From Hysterangium stoloniferum (lineage: Eukaryota; Basidiomycota; Agaricomycetes; Hysterangiales; Hysterangiaceae), in the NCBI GenBank assembly GCA_015178975.1, contig WHVD01000008.1, positions 1,178,001 through 1,242,000 on the forward strand: a stretch of 64,000 bases of DNA, written 5' to 3'. Every line of letters begins with the position of its first letter. The stretch's first letter is position 1. The position numbers and the translations under genes were made by a program. The notes below the pieces were generated by a model that did not search any database, was not told the origin of the DNA, and saw nothing but the letters and a program-made list of their open reading frames with translations. Of the stretch, positions 21,011-33,169 are shown one piece after another.

Positions 21011-22625
21011 ATCCAGTATATTTTCACAAATTTTCCCTTAATTTTTGATTTTATTTATATTTTATTTATTTTATTTTATTTTATTTTATTTATTATTTCA
21101 AGAATTGAGCTATTTTCTTTTAACTTTGCATACTCAAGGCTTCAAATGATGTCACATTACATAATCAAAGTCTAGAGTGGTCGAGATATATTCTTAATAA
21201 GCCAGTTTATCTATTTTTGGGTGACCTGGTTTTTATTATATTACATTGTTAGATATACAGCTGGTGTGGGGTGTCTCAGCTTGCTGGGGCCACATTGCTA
21301 GGCTTGCGGGTGTCTGTATTAGGTATAACGAGTATTGCAGAAGTAAGCGCGCGTATGAAAATGGTGAGACAAAATGTCTCGAAAAGACACAATGCATCAT
21401 ATGTTCAATCTCCTCTCGAATGTACTATTATATATGCGTAGGGAATCTCTCAGTGAACATTTATTCACTGAGAGTAAGTGATATGTTTATTGCCTCATCA
21501 CGAAACAAAACTTATCTATGTATTTAGTACTTAAACATCTTTAGGTATTGTATAATATAGCGAACGTTTATTCACTGAGATACTTAAACGTCTTTAGTCT
21601 GCCGTGCATTCCGCCCCGTTCTGGAGCCCTGGGTTTGTAGCTGAACATCCAAGATAAAGTCAATTCACATTATTGTTGCTCAATCATGTGACATTACTGT
21701 ATGTGAACAACATGTATAGTTTTTGCAGCCACCCAGCTGCGTTTACTTCCATTTCAGCCACCTGGCCTGTTTTGCTTCCACTCTTGACCATCCTGGGCAT
21801 GTCTTCTGACTCGAATGGCTCAGATCTTCAAGTCAGGTGAGAACTATGATATCATAGTGGAATTATGGAAGCTTTTAGAAGCTTCTAATAATTTCCTATT
21901 TAGTTATTTACATATTATTAAGCAGAACTGTCTACATGTATAAAAGAAGGCCTAAATCTTGAATAAAGACAATCTACTTTACTACTATCAACAGCACAGC
22001 TCAGAAGCACTATCTTCTTCATACTAAAGGACAGAATAATAGCCTTAGTGTGAAATTATCTAACTGCAAGCACCTACACTTGCAGAGTCTTGAACTCTTT
22101 GTCAGCACTCTTGAACTTAGCTAATTCATCTAAGTTCCCTCAGCTTCCTGGAAACCTTTAGGCTTACTAATCACATAAGTAAATCTAAACTCTTATTACT
22201 GAAATCCCGGCCTGTTTAGGTTATTCAAGAGCCCACATTAACAGCACAGTTAATCGATCTTTAAACAAATACTTGGATATTCAACTCTCAGACAATCTCT
22301 CTATTTATAAATTATTTAACAGCTTGTTAAATCTTTATAAATAGTAAACTAAAATGCTACAAGAAAGTGAAGGCTTACAACAAGTTTCTGCTGACTTATT
22401 GTGCATATTGTACATTCAGCTCCTGAATCTTTATTCTCAAGAACTTAACTTTCAAAGGGCACATCATTACAGGTTCATCTGAATTGGTCAAGAGATCAAA
22501 CAAATATTGACTTTACTGTAGTTTTTTAAGCTTAATAGTGCAGCTAATTAATCTATCAGTATTTAAATTACTGGACCTTTATTTGTTTATTTCTTGAATC
22601 CCTTGCCATGTCAATGCTTGTTAAA
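21011..22625 (+). other. AT-rich insertion in element E, with a probable Copia-type LTR
   Basis: No coding region. From about 21835 the sequence looks like an LTR in plus orientation: a TATGATATCATA palindrome, a TATAAAAG promoter box (21941), and AATAAAG polyadenylation-like sequence (21961). A perfect hairpin CTCTCAGTGAA/TTCACTGAGAG sits at 21447-21474 with a half copy at 21563. The exact ends and the target duplication could not be set, so the element type is not certain. Confidence 0.45.
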
Positions 22626-22937
22626 CTATTTGAGAGAGTAAATAGCCAAATCCATTACATACTTCCTCTTGGATAGATCTCCATGATTCAGTGTTCCATC
22701 AACATTGTAGACTGGAACAGCTCTAGGAAGCTTAACAGTATTAAGGTTATGATACTCCACAAATTTCTTATCCAGAAAAAGACCTGTGGCTCCAGAATCA
22801 AGGAGGGCTGTAACAGAAATTCTGGCTCCTCTGTCAAGTGTTCTGAGGACAACTGGAAGGTGTGTAGATGTCTTGGGATGAGTGCTTCTGATAAAAATCT
22901 TTTGTGGGGTAATTTCTGAGTGAGATTTTGTTGACAT
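22626..22937 (-). pseudogene. Gypsy element E aspartic protease, catalytic half
   Basis: The minus-strand frame contains L-L-D-S-G-A-T-G-L-F-L-D-K-K-F, the D-S-G-A active site of a retroviral-type protease, followed by V-P-V-Y-N-V-D-G-T-L-N. It lies downstream of the E gag and upstream of the insertion at 21011-22625. Confidence 0.85.
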
Positions 22938-22992
22938 GAGTTTGGCTTCAGTGTTTAGAGAGTCTGATTGAGATAGGGTAGTATCTGGTAGA

Positions 22993-23820
22993 CTATGTAT
23001 CTAGAACACTAAATTTGTTATTCCATTGGGACATGTCCTTCACAATGGTGCTTTCAAAATTCCTCTTTTCCTCCTCAAACCCCTTCCCCTCCCTTTCCAT
23101 TTCCTTCTTAAGTTCCTCTTTCATATATGCCTTGATGGCATCATAGTCCATACTGTCCATATTGGACCTACACTGATTTGCTCCATGCCCTGGTTTCCTA
23201 CACTTGAAACAAACAATGGGTTTAACCAACTTCCAACCTGAGTCAACCTCCATAGGTACAACCTCAGATTACTTGACATTCTGGGGCTGCTTGACTGGAG
23301 GGATTAGGATGGTTATTCTGCTGAGGTGGGGCTGGTTTTTGGGGCTGAAGAGCAGGCCAGAATTTCTCTTGCTAGCTTCTCTTTGCCTCCATTGCCTATC
23401 CAACTTTGTGGCCCAGTCAAACCAGCCTTTCAAGGTAGTAGGCACTTCTGGAAGAGCATATATCCTGTCTACAAGGCAGAATTGAGCCCCTGCTCAAATT
23501 TTCAATGAGAGCAGCATCATTGTATAAAGTATCCTTCTTTAATTGCCTAAACTTGGCAATATAATCCTCAGCACTTTGTGAACCCTGTTTTAGTTGGTTC
23601 AACTTATGTCTGGCTATGCTGACAGGGATCTCCAAATGTCTGCTTGAACTCTTTTAGGAAATTATCCCAAGTAGAGTCATTAGTCCCTCTAGTGGAATAC
23701 TTCTTTACTTTGAGTTTGGCCCAAGGTTCAGCAGCTCCTCCTTTCATGTAAGATAGGGCAAAGGTTTTTATTCAGAATCTGAATTTTGTGGTTTTGGAAA
23801 TGATCATATTGAGGTTGATG
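22993..23820 (-). pseudogene. Gypsy element E gag, frameshifted
   Basis: From 23820 leftwards the minus strand encodes capsid-like segments in changing frames (for example R-H-K-L-N-Q-L-K-Q-G-S-Q-S-A-E-D-Y near 23600). A zinc knuckle C-F-K-C-R-K-P-G-H-G-A-N-Q-C (C-x2-C-x4-H-x4-C) lies near 23200, then a Glu/Lys helix. Several frameshifts are needed. The right end is interrupted by Tc1 element 2 at 23824. Confidence 0.8.
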
Positions 23821-23823
23821 ACA

Positions 23824-25448
23824 CTGGTATAGTAGGGTAGGGATAAAACTGTCCCAATGTTTTGATAATTCCCATTAAATGTTGTACAACTGATCACATA
23901 AATTTCCTAAAATGGAGAGAATATTCTAGCAGATGCCCTAGCATACTAACTTCCATATTCCCGAGTATTACATAATATTGATGTAAATTGGTGTTACAGT
24001 GAATATTTAAAAATAACCAATCATTGGGACAGTTTTGTCCCCTGCTCTTTTCACTGATTTCACTCTATCATATTATCCACTAGAGAAATGGAAAAATTCC
24101 AATGTAAATCATGTGACATGTTCAATGTTCTAATTGATATGTGACTGTGACAGTCACATTTTAACTATTACTCTCATCATGTGAAAGCTATTTCTCCTCT
24201 CAAAAGAGAACAAGCTACTGTATCTCTCTCCTCCAAAATGGACTCTCCAATAGGAATGTGGCTTCTATCACAGATTGTAGCAAGTCTACTATCAGTAGAA
24301 TTGCTCAGGAGATGGAAATAGACAAAGAAAACCTGAAAGGAAGATGTCCTTCCAAGCTTTCTCCTACTGACCAGAGGAGGATCATACATACATCAAATCA
24401 CCTCTGGCAAGCTAGATAATGCTGTCCAGGCCACAGACTTCATCAATTCCATCAATGAATCCCATGTCTCATCCAAAACAGTCAGGATGACCTTTGAAAC
24501 AGCATGGTTTAAAAGCTGTAGTCAAAGCAAAAAGGGCCTTGCTTAAGGCTCAACATAGAAAGGCCAGGTTAAGCTTTGCCTTCAAGTCCCAAAACTGGAC
24601 TGTGGATGATTGGAAAAGGGTCTTGTGGTCTGATAAGACCAAGATCAATACAATTGGGTCAGATGGACATCAATATGTGTGGAAGAAAGCTGGAGAACCA
24701 CTTTCTGATAGGACAACCCAACCTACAGTCAGGTATGGAGGTGGAAATATCATGGTGTGGGGCTGTATGGGTTGGAATGGAGTGGGGATGCTTGCAGAGA
24801 TTGAAGGAAGGATAGATTCTGCACAATATGTGGAAATCCTGGCTTAGCATTTGTCCCAGAGCATTGAAGATTTGGAGATTCCAGCAGGTAAGGCCATTTT
24901 CCATCAGGATAATGACCCTAAACACATATCCAAGATGGCACAAAAATGGTTTTCTGAAAATAATATTCAGGTGTTACACTGGCCAGCACAGTATCCTGAC
25001 CTGAATCTCATAGAACATCTTTGGTTCCACCTGAAGAAACAGCTCCAGAAATATCCTTCACCACCAAAGGGAGTTTGGAAGTTATGGGAGAGGGTGGAAG
25101 TGGAATAGGCAAAGGTCAAGCCTCAGGAGTGTCAGAAACTTATAGAAAGTATTCCAAGAAGCTTAGCTGCTGTAATAAAGGCCAAGGGAGGCCAGACAAA
25201 ATACTAGAATAACAAGATATCTGATTGAAAAAGAGCAGGGGACAAAACTGTCCCAATGATTGGTTATTTTTTAATATTCACTATGACACCAATTTCCATC
25301 AATATTATGTAATACTTGGGTATATGAAAGTTAGTATGCTAGGGCATCTGCCAGAATATTCTCACCATTTTAGGAAGTTTATGTGATCAGTTATACAACA
25401 TTTAATGGGAATTATCAAAACATTGGGACAGTTTTGTCCCCTACTATA
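23824..25448 (+). mobile_element. Tc1/mariner element 2
   Basis: About 1.62 kb with inverted repeats of roughly 200 bases. The shared blocks are ACAAAACTGTCCCAATG near each outer and each inner repeat edge, and GCATACTAACTT near 23940 and its complement near 25340. The right end is CAGTATAGTAGGGG (reverse) followed by TA at 25449. The left end has small changes and the TA is not clear. It entered the gag remnant of Gypsy element E. Confidence 0.8.
24238..25207 (+). pseudogene. Tc1-like transposase of element 2
   Basis: The N-terminal DNA-binding part (S-T-I-S-R-I near 24290) is separated by a frameshift from the catalytic part starting near 24494. That part has V-L-W-S-D-K-T-K-I-N (first Asp; the usual Glu after it is Lys), Q-D-N-D-P-K-H (second Asp) and P-D-L-N-L-I-E-H-L-W (Glu). 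Stops occur at 24845-24847 (TAG) and 25106-25108 (TAG), with homologous sequence continuing beyond both to about 25207 (A-A-V-I-K-A-K-G-G). Confidence 0.85.
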
Positions 25449-25466
25449 CTGTACATATCATGGTGT

Positions 25467-26780
25467 GGGTGTTAAGTTCTGAACAAAGGCCCACAGAAGT
25501 CCCATGGAGGTTTTCAGTAATTATTCCAAACACACTTCTTCTTCCAGGAATTGTCCCACGGAGTCCCTGGGTAATAAGTCTGGGGGAGTTTCTGGATATT
25601 AGTACAAGGGAGTGTGGTATCAGAATAATTACCAGAAAGGTGTGGTTCTGCTGAGATGGACTTGGCTTCAGCTTATAGGCTGCACCCTCATACACTCATT
25701 CAGGTGTCCATATTTCAAGCTGACAGAATGCATACAGGAAGATGTAGATTCCGGACTTCCCATGGGAGTTCTGGGAATTGAGCATGCAGACAGACAAGAG
25801 GACTAGAGACTGGATCAGGGGTGTAACTTGTTCAAGATTCAAACTGGATTGTAAGTACATGAATATAGCAGACTTATATAGACTTTGAAATGTAATAATA
25901 CCAAATCTGGTATTAATGAGGGGCAGAACTATTAAACATAAAATGAAACAAGTGAATACTAAACTGGGAATTAGGGATGGAACGGAATGGGAGTGGAGAA
26001 TGAATCATGACAGGTCATTAGACCATAATGGGAACAGGGCTCTGTTAGAGGGGTTCTGGGGAGTCTGGTCAGGGTCCAGTGACTGGTCCATGAGATATGG
26101 AGTGTTGGGTGTATATAGGGTGGAGTTTGGAGTCTGGTGGAGTTTGGAGTCCGGTGGAGTTTGGAGTCTGGTGGAGTTTGGAGTCCAGTGGAGTTTGGAG
26201 TCCAGTGGAGTTTGGAGTCCAGTGGATTTTGGAGTCCAGTGGAGTTTGGAGTCCAGTGGAGTTTGGAGTCCAGTGGAGTTTGGAGTCCAGTGGAGTTTGG
26301 AGTCCGGTGGAGTTTGGAGTCCGGTGGAGTCCGACAACTGGTACATGAGACACATGACAGACCATTTGACCATAATGGGAGTAGGGTTCTAAGATCTGTT
26401 AGAGAGTCCAAGGACTGGTGTATATGACACAGTGTTGGATATAGACAGGTTGAGGTGCAAGTCCAGTGGAGTCCGACAACTGGTGCATATAGGGTGACAT
26501 GCAGGTTCTGGGAGTCTGGCCGGAGTCCAGTTCAGGAGATGACCAAGAACATGTAACGAAGTTAAATGTCAAAGGGTGGAGTCCGTGGATTCCAGGTCAT
26601 AACAGAAGGTGTCTAGTTGGGGGTAGATAGGGTGGGGTGCATACAGAGAGTCAGGCATAAACAAGTTGATGTGTGGGCTCCAGTGGGAACTCTGGTTGTA
26701 ACTATACAATATAGAGGGTCAGGAGTATGTAGGATGGGGTCCGGAAGCCTGGAGGCTGGCAGGTTTTCCGGTTCCTGACA
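25467..26780 (-). repeat. LTR family D, inverted, with internal minisatellite
   Basis: It runs from TGTTAAGTTC to GGTTCCTGACA, 1.31 kb, inverted relative to the window. Inside are the U5-type motif at 25658-25677, a TATATA box, and a 17-base minisatellite at 26131-26335. Other copies are at 8730-9380 (partial) and 52543-53995 (plus strand). It interrupts the transposase of Tc1 element 3. No clean target duplication was seen. Confidence 0.72.
26131..26335. repeat. Minisatellite, about 12 units of 17 bases
   Basis: The unit is GGAGTTTGGAGTCCAGT, with C/T and A/G variants at the last positions and one G-to-T change. Because 17 is not a multiple of three, all frames on both strands stay open and give 17-residue peptide repeats; none is likely to be translated. 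The other LTR D copies carry shorter versions of the same array. Confidence 0.88.
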
Positions 26781-26784
26781 AAGG

Positions 26785-27225
26785 GTTGGAATGGAGTGGG
26801 AATGCTTGCAGAGATTGAAGGAAGGGTGAATTCTGCACAGTATGTGGAGATCCTGGCTCAGCATTTGTCCCAGAGCATTGAAGATTTGGAGATTCCAGCA
26901 GGTGAGGCCATTTTCCAGCAGGATAATGACTCTAAACACATATCCAAGATGGCACAAAAATGGTTTTCTGAAAATCATATTCAGATGTTAGACTGGTCAG
27001 TACAGTATCCTGACCTGAATTCCATAGAGCATCTTTGGTTCCAACTGAAAAAACAGCTCCAAAATATCCTTCACCACCAAAGGGAGTTTGGGAGTTACAT
27101 ATGGGAGAGGGTGGAAGTGGAATAGGCAAAGATCAAGCCTCAGGAGTGTCAGAAACTTATAGAAAGTATTCCAAGAAGACTAGCTGCTGTAATAAAGGCC
27201 AAGGAAGGCCATACAAAGTACTAGA
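26785..27225 (+). pseudogene. Tc1-like transposase of element 3, C-terminal part
   Basis: The frame G-W-N-G-V-G-M-L-A-E-I-E-G-R-V-N-S-A continues to Q-Q-D-N-D-S-K-H (second Asp; Pro to Ser) and P-D-L-N-S-I-E-H-L-W (Glu). It stops at TAG 27123-27125, with further homologous sequence to about 27225. The N-terminal half is missing. Confidence 0.82.
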
Positions 27226-27461
27226 ATAACAAGATATCTGATTTAAAAGAGCAGAGGACAAAACTGTTCCAATGATTGGTTATTTTTAACTATGACACCA
27301 ATTTATGTACATCAATATTATGTAATACTTGGGAATATGAAAGTTAGTATGCTAGGGCATCTGCTAGAATATTTTCACCATTTTAGGAAATTTATGTGAT
27401 CAGTTATACCACATTTAATAAGAATTATCAAAACATTGGGACAGTTTTGTCCCCTACTGTA

Positions 27462-29003
27462 GGTGCCATTTTTTGTTTGCTTGGAATTAGTGTTAATTAG
27501 TTATTTTTTAGAAGAAATTCCAAAAAACAGTTGATTGGTAGTAGGGAGCCATTTGACAAGGTGATGTGAAAAGGTCTTCAGATACAATGGGAATTTGAAA
27601 TCAAGTTGAAGGATTTGTAAGTTTTTTCTTTGTCAAATTTCAATTTTGATAATTTGTTGTTTAGTTGTACTATGTATTACAACATAGGCATGTTGTGCAA
27701 GAAAATGAATGTATTGGCAAATTGTGATCATTGCAGCAAACTTCATCATGCTTGTTATTGGACTGTTATTAGGCCAGCTGGAATACCTCATCAAAATCAA
27801 AAGAAAAGTTGAAAGGTGATCAAAGAATTGGATGGTGATGGGAATGAAGATAGTCTTGGATATCGCAAACTTGGGCAAAGGAAGAATTCTCATCACAAGT
27901 TGAAGCCAAGCTCCACTTGTTTTGTAGAACTGGATCTCCTAGTTAAGTACAAAATACTTTTCAGCCCCCTGGCATCACTTCCCCTTTGTCTTTAGATCCT
28001 TAGACCTTAACAAAGTGCAATTAACACAAATGGAATGATACAAGGAATAGCAGAGAGCTGTTGAAATTGGAATGGAAGAGCATGGCCCAAAAAGGAAATC
28101 ACTTGAGTATGAGTTGTCAAAACACTGTCATCAGGGATGTCAGTGTCAGAAGCAGTGAATGGTGGGCTACTGGACAGGTGAATACTGCAAGTGGGGTTCT
28201 GAAACAATGGTTCCTAACATTCAGGTTACAAATCACATTTTTCATTCAATTCTTTGAAAGAGAAAATTAAGTAGAAAAATATGGTTCCCACTTGGCTTGC
28301 TTAGACACACTATTATGGGTTTCATATGATTTTATTGGGTGCAAAAATCCTAACAAAATACAAGATTTGCCAGAGTTTTCCTATTCAGAGAATCCATCAA
28401 AAATAGTTTTTTCCAATGATGTTTCCCCAGAATTTCCTGCCATAGATTTTTTCATTTTTCAAATGAGATTTTGCCTTGTAAAAATATACTAAAACTTAAA
28501 ATTTTCAAACAATTTTTCACTTCAAACAATACTGAAAGGATTTGGCCAAATTAAAAATTTCCGAACATTTTCCAATTCCAAAAACCTTGAGGTGCCTCTA
28601 GTGTTGAGGATTTAATGAGTGATTGGCAGAGTGTATATAAAACAAACCTCTATTGGGGATCATCAATTTTTTTGGAGCTGGGGCTTTCCCAGTGTACAGT
28701 GTGAAACTACAATGTTGTTAGTAGCCCATGTCTATCTATTTGCAGGATCAAAGCCTGAATCTGCTCAGAAGAAATATCCCCCATGAAATGTATTATGAAG
28801 GATAAAATGTGAGCGACTTCCAGAATGGTATGGCTTAAACAAGCTACCAAGATCAGCATTCATGACAACTAGAGGATACAAACACTTACTGGATTTCAAG
28901 AGGATTTCAATCAACATACAACAATGTTGCAGAGGTGGTGAAGGTAAATATAGGTGGCACAATGCAGACAAGACTACCCGCAGCTTAATGTTGGTAAGGT
29001 AAC
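27462..29003. other. Low-information AT-rich region between Tc1 element 3 and the HEAT gene
   Basis: No gene could be supported. Small ORFs lack introns, starts or motifs. One short segment (about 27706-27745, plus strand) reads N-C-D-H-C-S-K-L-H-H-A-C-Y-W, a half cysteine motif discussed under findings. The remainder is AT-rich, and the segment just left of 29004 should include the 3' UTR of the HEAT gene. Confidence 0.4.
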
Positions 29004-32000
29004 CTACAAGAGATTAAAAGGAGTCAATGCTGCAGAGAATTGAAGATTACCATATTGAGCAAAAGCTACAAACAGTTTTCCACCAGCTGAAACAGATTTG
29101 TCATTGTCGGCATCAACGAGGGATATACAGTGATGTTGTAAGTTACAGGCAATAATAGCTTCGCGAAGACAATCTTTGAAAAGATGGGTGAGGGGAAGGG
29201 GTTAGCTTGGGTAACAAGGCACACACTATCAGCTGACAGCTTAACAAGCAGGTCAACAATTTGTGTTTGAGTTTGTAAGTAAGTGTCTTCCAACAGTGCA
29301 ACAATGTCGGGAATGACACCCGCAATGGCAACTCGAAATTCGGCTGTGGTCACATGTCAGTTGGGTGCCCATCCCATTATGACACACTGCACCTTGCTCT
29401 GAAACCTTCCCCAGGACGGATACTGCCCCTGATCGAACGCCAGAGTCACAGTCTTTCAACAGTGCCACAACATCAGGAATGACGCCCGCAATGGCGGCTC
29501 GAAATTCGGCTATGGTCAAATGTAAGCTGGGTGCTCATCCCATTATGACGCACCGCACCTCGCTCTGAAACCTTGCACAGGACGGATACTGCCATTGATT
29601 GAACGTCAGAGTCACAGTCGTTCAACAGTGCTGCAATATCGGGAATGAGCCCCGCAATGGCTCCTCGAAATTCGGCTGTGGTCAAATGTCAGCTGGATTC
29701 CCATCCCTTTATCACACCACACCTTGTTCTGAAACCTTCTCCAGGGCCGATACTGCGCTTAATCGAACGTGAGAGTCAGAGTTCTTCAACAGTCCAACAA
29801 TGTCGGGAATGACACCCGCAATGGCCGCTCGAAATTCGGCTGTGGTAAAATGTTAACTAGGTTCCCATCCCATGATCACACACCGCACCGTGCTCTGAAA
29901 CCTTCTCCAGGACCGATACTGCGCTTGATCGAACGTCAGAGTCAGAGTCCTTCAACAATCCAACAATGTTGGGAATGACACCCGCAATGGCCGCTCGAAA
30001 TTCGGCTGTGGTCAAATATCAGCCAGGTTCCCATCCAAATATCACACATTACACCCTGCTCTGAAACCTTTCCCAGAAGTGATAGTCCCTTTGATCGAAC
30101 ATCATGGTCAGAATGCTTCAAGAGTCCAAGAATGTCGTGAATGACACCCGCAATGGCCGCTCGAAATTCGGCTGTGGTCAAATGTCAGCTGGATTCTCAT
30201 CCCATTGTCACACCGCACCGTGCTCTGAAACCTTCTCCAGGACCGATATTGCCCTTGATTGAACGTCATAGTCATAGTCCTCCAACAGTCCAACAATGTC
30301 GGGAATGAGACCCGCAATGGCTGCTCGAAATTCGACTGTGGTCAAATCTTAGCTGGATTCCCATCCCACTATCACACAACGCACCTTGCTCTGAAACCTT
30401 CCCCAGGACCGATACTGCGCTTGATCGAACGTCAGAGTCAGAGTTCTTCAACAATCTAACAATGTCGGGAATGACACCCGCAATGGCGGCTCGGAATTCG
30501 GCTATGATCAAATCTCAGCTGGATTTCCATCACATTATCACACCGCACCTTGTTCTGAAAATTTCCCCAGAACTGATACTGCGCTTGATGGAACGCCCCA
30601 GTCAGAGTCCTTCAGCATTCCAACAATATCGAGAATGACACCCGCAATGGCGGCTCGAAATTCGGCTGTGGTCAAATCTCAGCCGAGGTCCCATCTCATT
30701 ATCACAGACCGCACCCTGCTCTGAAACCTTCCCCAGGACCGATGCTGCCCCTGACCGAACGTCACTGTCAGAATCCTTCAACAGTCCAACAATGTCGAGA
30801 ATGACACTCGGAATGGCGGTTCGAAATTCAACTGTGATGAAGTGTCAGCTGGATTCCCATCCCATTATCACACACCGCACCATGCTCTGAAACCTTCTCC
30901 ACGGCCAATACTGCGCTTGATCGAACGTCAGAGTTGGAGTCCTTCAACAGTCCAACAATATTGGGAATGACACCCGCAATGGCGGCCCGACATTCGGCTG
31001 TGGTCAAATCTCAGCTGGATTCCCATCCCATTATCACACAACGCACCTTGCTCTGAAACCTTCTCCAGGACCGATACTGCGCTTGATCGAACGTCAGAGT
31101 TGGAGTCCTTCAACAGTCCAACAATGTCGGGAATGACACCCGCAAGAGCGGCTTGAAATTGGGCTGTGGTCAAATGTCAGCTAGGCTCCCATCCCATTTT
31201 CACACCGCACCTTGCTCTGATACCTTCTCCAGGACCGATACTGCGCTTGATTGAACGCACCAGTCAAAGTCCTTCAACAGCTCAACAATGTCGAGAATGA
31301 TACCCGCAATGGCTGCTCGAAATTCGGCTGTGGTCAAATCTCAGCTGGATTCCCATCCCATTATCACACACTGCACCTTGCTCTGAAACCTTCTCCAGGA
31401 CTGATGCTGCCCTTGATCGAACGCGCCAGTCAGAGTCCCTCAAGAGTCCAGCAATGTCGGGAATGACACCCGCAATGGCCACTCGAAATTCGGCTGTGGT
31501 CAAATCTCAGCTGGGTTCCCATCCCATTATCACACACCGCACCGTGCTCTGAAACCTTCTCCAAGACCGATACTGCGCTTGATCGAACGTCAGAGTCAGA
31601 GTCCTTCAACAGTCTAACAATGTCGGGAATGACACCCGCAATGGCCGCTCGAAATTCGGCTGTGATCAAATGTCAACTGGGTTCCCATCCCATTATCACA
31701 CCGCACCTTGCTCTGAAACCTTCTCCAGGACCGATACTGCCCTTGATTTAACGTCAGAGTCAGAGTCCTTCAACAGTCCAACAATGTCGGGAATGACACC
31801 CATTGCGGCAGTGGCCGCTCGAAATTCGGCTGTGGTCAAATGTCAACTGGGCTCCCATCCCATTATCACACCGCACCTTGTTCTAAAACCTTCTCCAGGA
31901 CCGATACTGCCCTCGATCGAACGCGAGAGTCAGAGTCCTTCAAAAGTCCAACAATGTCGGGAATGACAACCGCAATGGCCGCTTCGAATTCGGCTGTGAT

Positions 32001-33007
32001 CAAATCTCAGTTGGATTCCCATCCCATTATCGCACAACGCACCTTGCTCTGAAAATTTCCCCAGGATCGATACTGCGCTTGATTGAACGCCCGAGTCAGA
32101 GTCCTTCAACAGTGGAACAATGTCGGGAATCGTAGGCTCCATGGCGGCTCGAAATTCGGCTGTGGCCAAATGTCAGCTAGAGTCCTATCCCATTATCACA
32201 CACCTCACCTTGCTCTGAAAGCTTCTCCAGGGTCGATACTGCCCTTGATCGAACATCAGGGAGAGGGTCCTTCAACAGTGCAACAATGTCGGGAATGGCG
32301 CGAGTAATGGCGGTTCCAAATGCCTCTGCAAGTCCATAAATCATGGCAGTTGACGAGAAATTGGTGCACGTACCAAACATATACAGAGCAGTGACCACCA
32401 TTAACAGAGCGAACTTTCCTTTTTGTCCTCTGAGGTCGAATCTGCATAAAGGAAGGTAAAAGTTCCACGCTGTAAAGTGGAATGGAAATTAGTCAATGAG
32501 TACGATAGGACCTCTTTGCACATACATGTGGTTGTTACGCATTGAATGATCCTGATGTGTTCGTGACGGGAAAAACAATCAGTGCTATGCAAGAGATCCA
32601 CAGTTGACGACAGACGGCGAGTGGGCAATCCGGAGAGGTCTCGCATATATGGCACACTTGCTAGATTACCGCGAAATCGATCAGAAGGAGATGGCAAAGA
32701 AGAGGGAACGGTAATGCTTTGAAGTGGGCCTGAAAGTGACTCGAGCAGGGATGGTTGCGTTTTGGCCGACAATCCGACCGCCGCACATATGACAGCCCTA
32801 ATAAGAGGGAGAAACTCCCCTATTGAGACTTGAGACAAGTTCTTCAACAAAATTTATTGGATCACCTTGGTCTGAGAATTTCGCCAGGGCCGATGCTCCG
32901 TTTGATCGAACTTCAGAGTTAGAGTCCTTCAACAGTCCAACAATGTCGGGTATGACACCTCGTTCTTGACCAAATGGCTCAGGATCCCACAAGCCAACAA
33001 GGACCAC
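29004..33007 (-). CDS. HEAT-repeat (armadillo-fold) protein, about 20 one-exon repeats
   Basis: Minus strand. The first exon (ATG at 33007) holds a HEAT unit with G-V-I-P-D-I-V-G-L-L-K-D-S-N. Two non-repeat exons follow, joined by GT-AG introns; the second ends in a hydrophobic stretch (F-A-L-L-M-V-V-T-A-L-Y-M-F). From about 32330 to 29270 there are 19 further units spaced 164-171 bases. Each is an exon of about 117 nt (39 residues, consensus A-E-F-R-A-A-I-A-G-V-I-P-D-I-V-G-L-L-K-D) plus a 48-50 nt intron. All splice in phase 1. The C-terminal exon ends with TAG at 29006-29004. Such solenoids bind proteins; the partner is unknown. An additional 5' exon is possible, and some units may carry defects that cannot be told without transcripts. 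Confidence 0.75.
29270..32340 (-). repeat. Tandem array of HEAT exon plus intron units, about 165 bp period
   Basis: Nineteen copies are visible by the recurring GAATGACACCCGCAATGG (plus strand) near 29308, 29475, 29641, 29805, 29970, 30136, 30300, 30467, 30631, 30796, 30961, 31129, 31293, 31458, 31623, 31787, 31958, 32124 and 32292. The introns are as similar between units as the exons, so whole exon-intron units were copied. Unit length varies only within introns or by whole codons. Confidence 0.9.
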
Positions 33008-33169
33008 GGGTAGTGAAGGAAGCCATTGCTGCAGGGACTGGGGTTAACTTAACACGGTATGTGTGTGCATTGCAGCGTACTGCATTTTTTAATAATTCTT
33101 TCTAGAAGTTTTATTACACAAACTATGCGGCTTCAAGACCCAACCAATTTCGCGATCAGACAATTAAGT

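Larger units (their letters stand above)
25449..27459 (+). mobile_element. Tc1/mariner element 3, 5'-truncated and split by LTR D
   Basis: The 16 bases after the end of element 2 (CATATCATGGTGTGGG) and the sequence from 26781 (GGGTTGGAATGGAGTGGG) are the two halves of one transposase block that is contiguous in element 2 (24751-24785). LTR D (25467-26780) lies between them. The right inverted repeat ends CCTACTG at 27459, followed by TA. The coding strand matches element 2 closely, so elements 2 and 3 are the same subfamily in tandem, same orientation. Confidence 0.78.

Noticed and set aside
26097..26427. Several 80-150-residue ORFs on both strands with repeated peptides
   Set aside because: They are frame shadows of a 17-base minisatellite, open in every frame because of its sequence.
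29270..32340. Regular repeats of about 165 bp that might be taken for a CRISPR-like or satellite array
   Set aside because: The repeats encode HEAT helices with spliceable introns on the minus strand, and both parts of each unit are repeated; there are no unique spacers.
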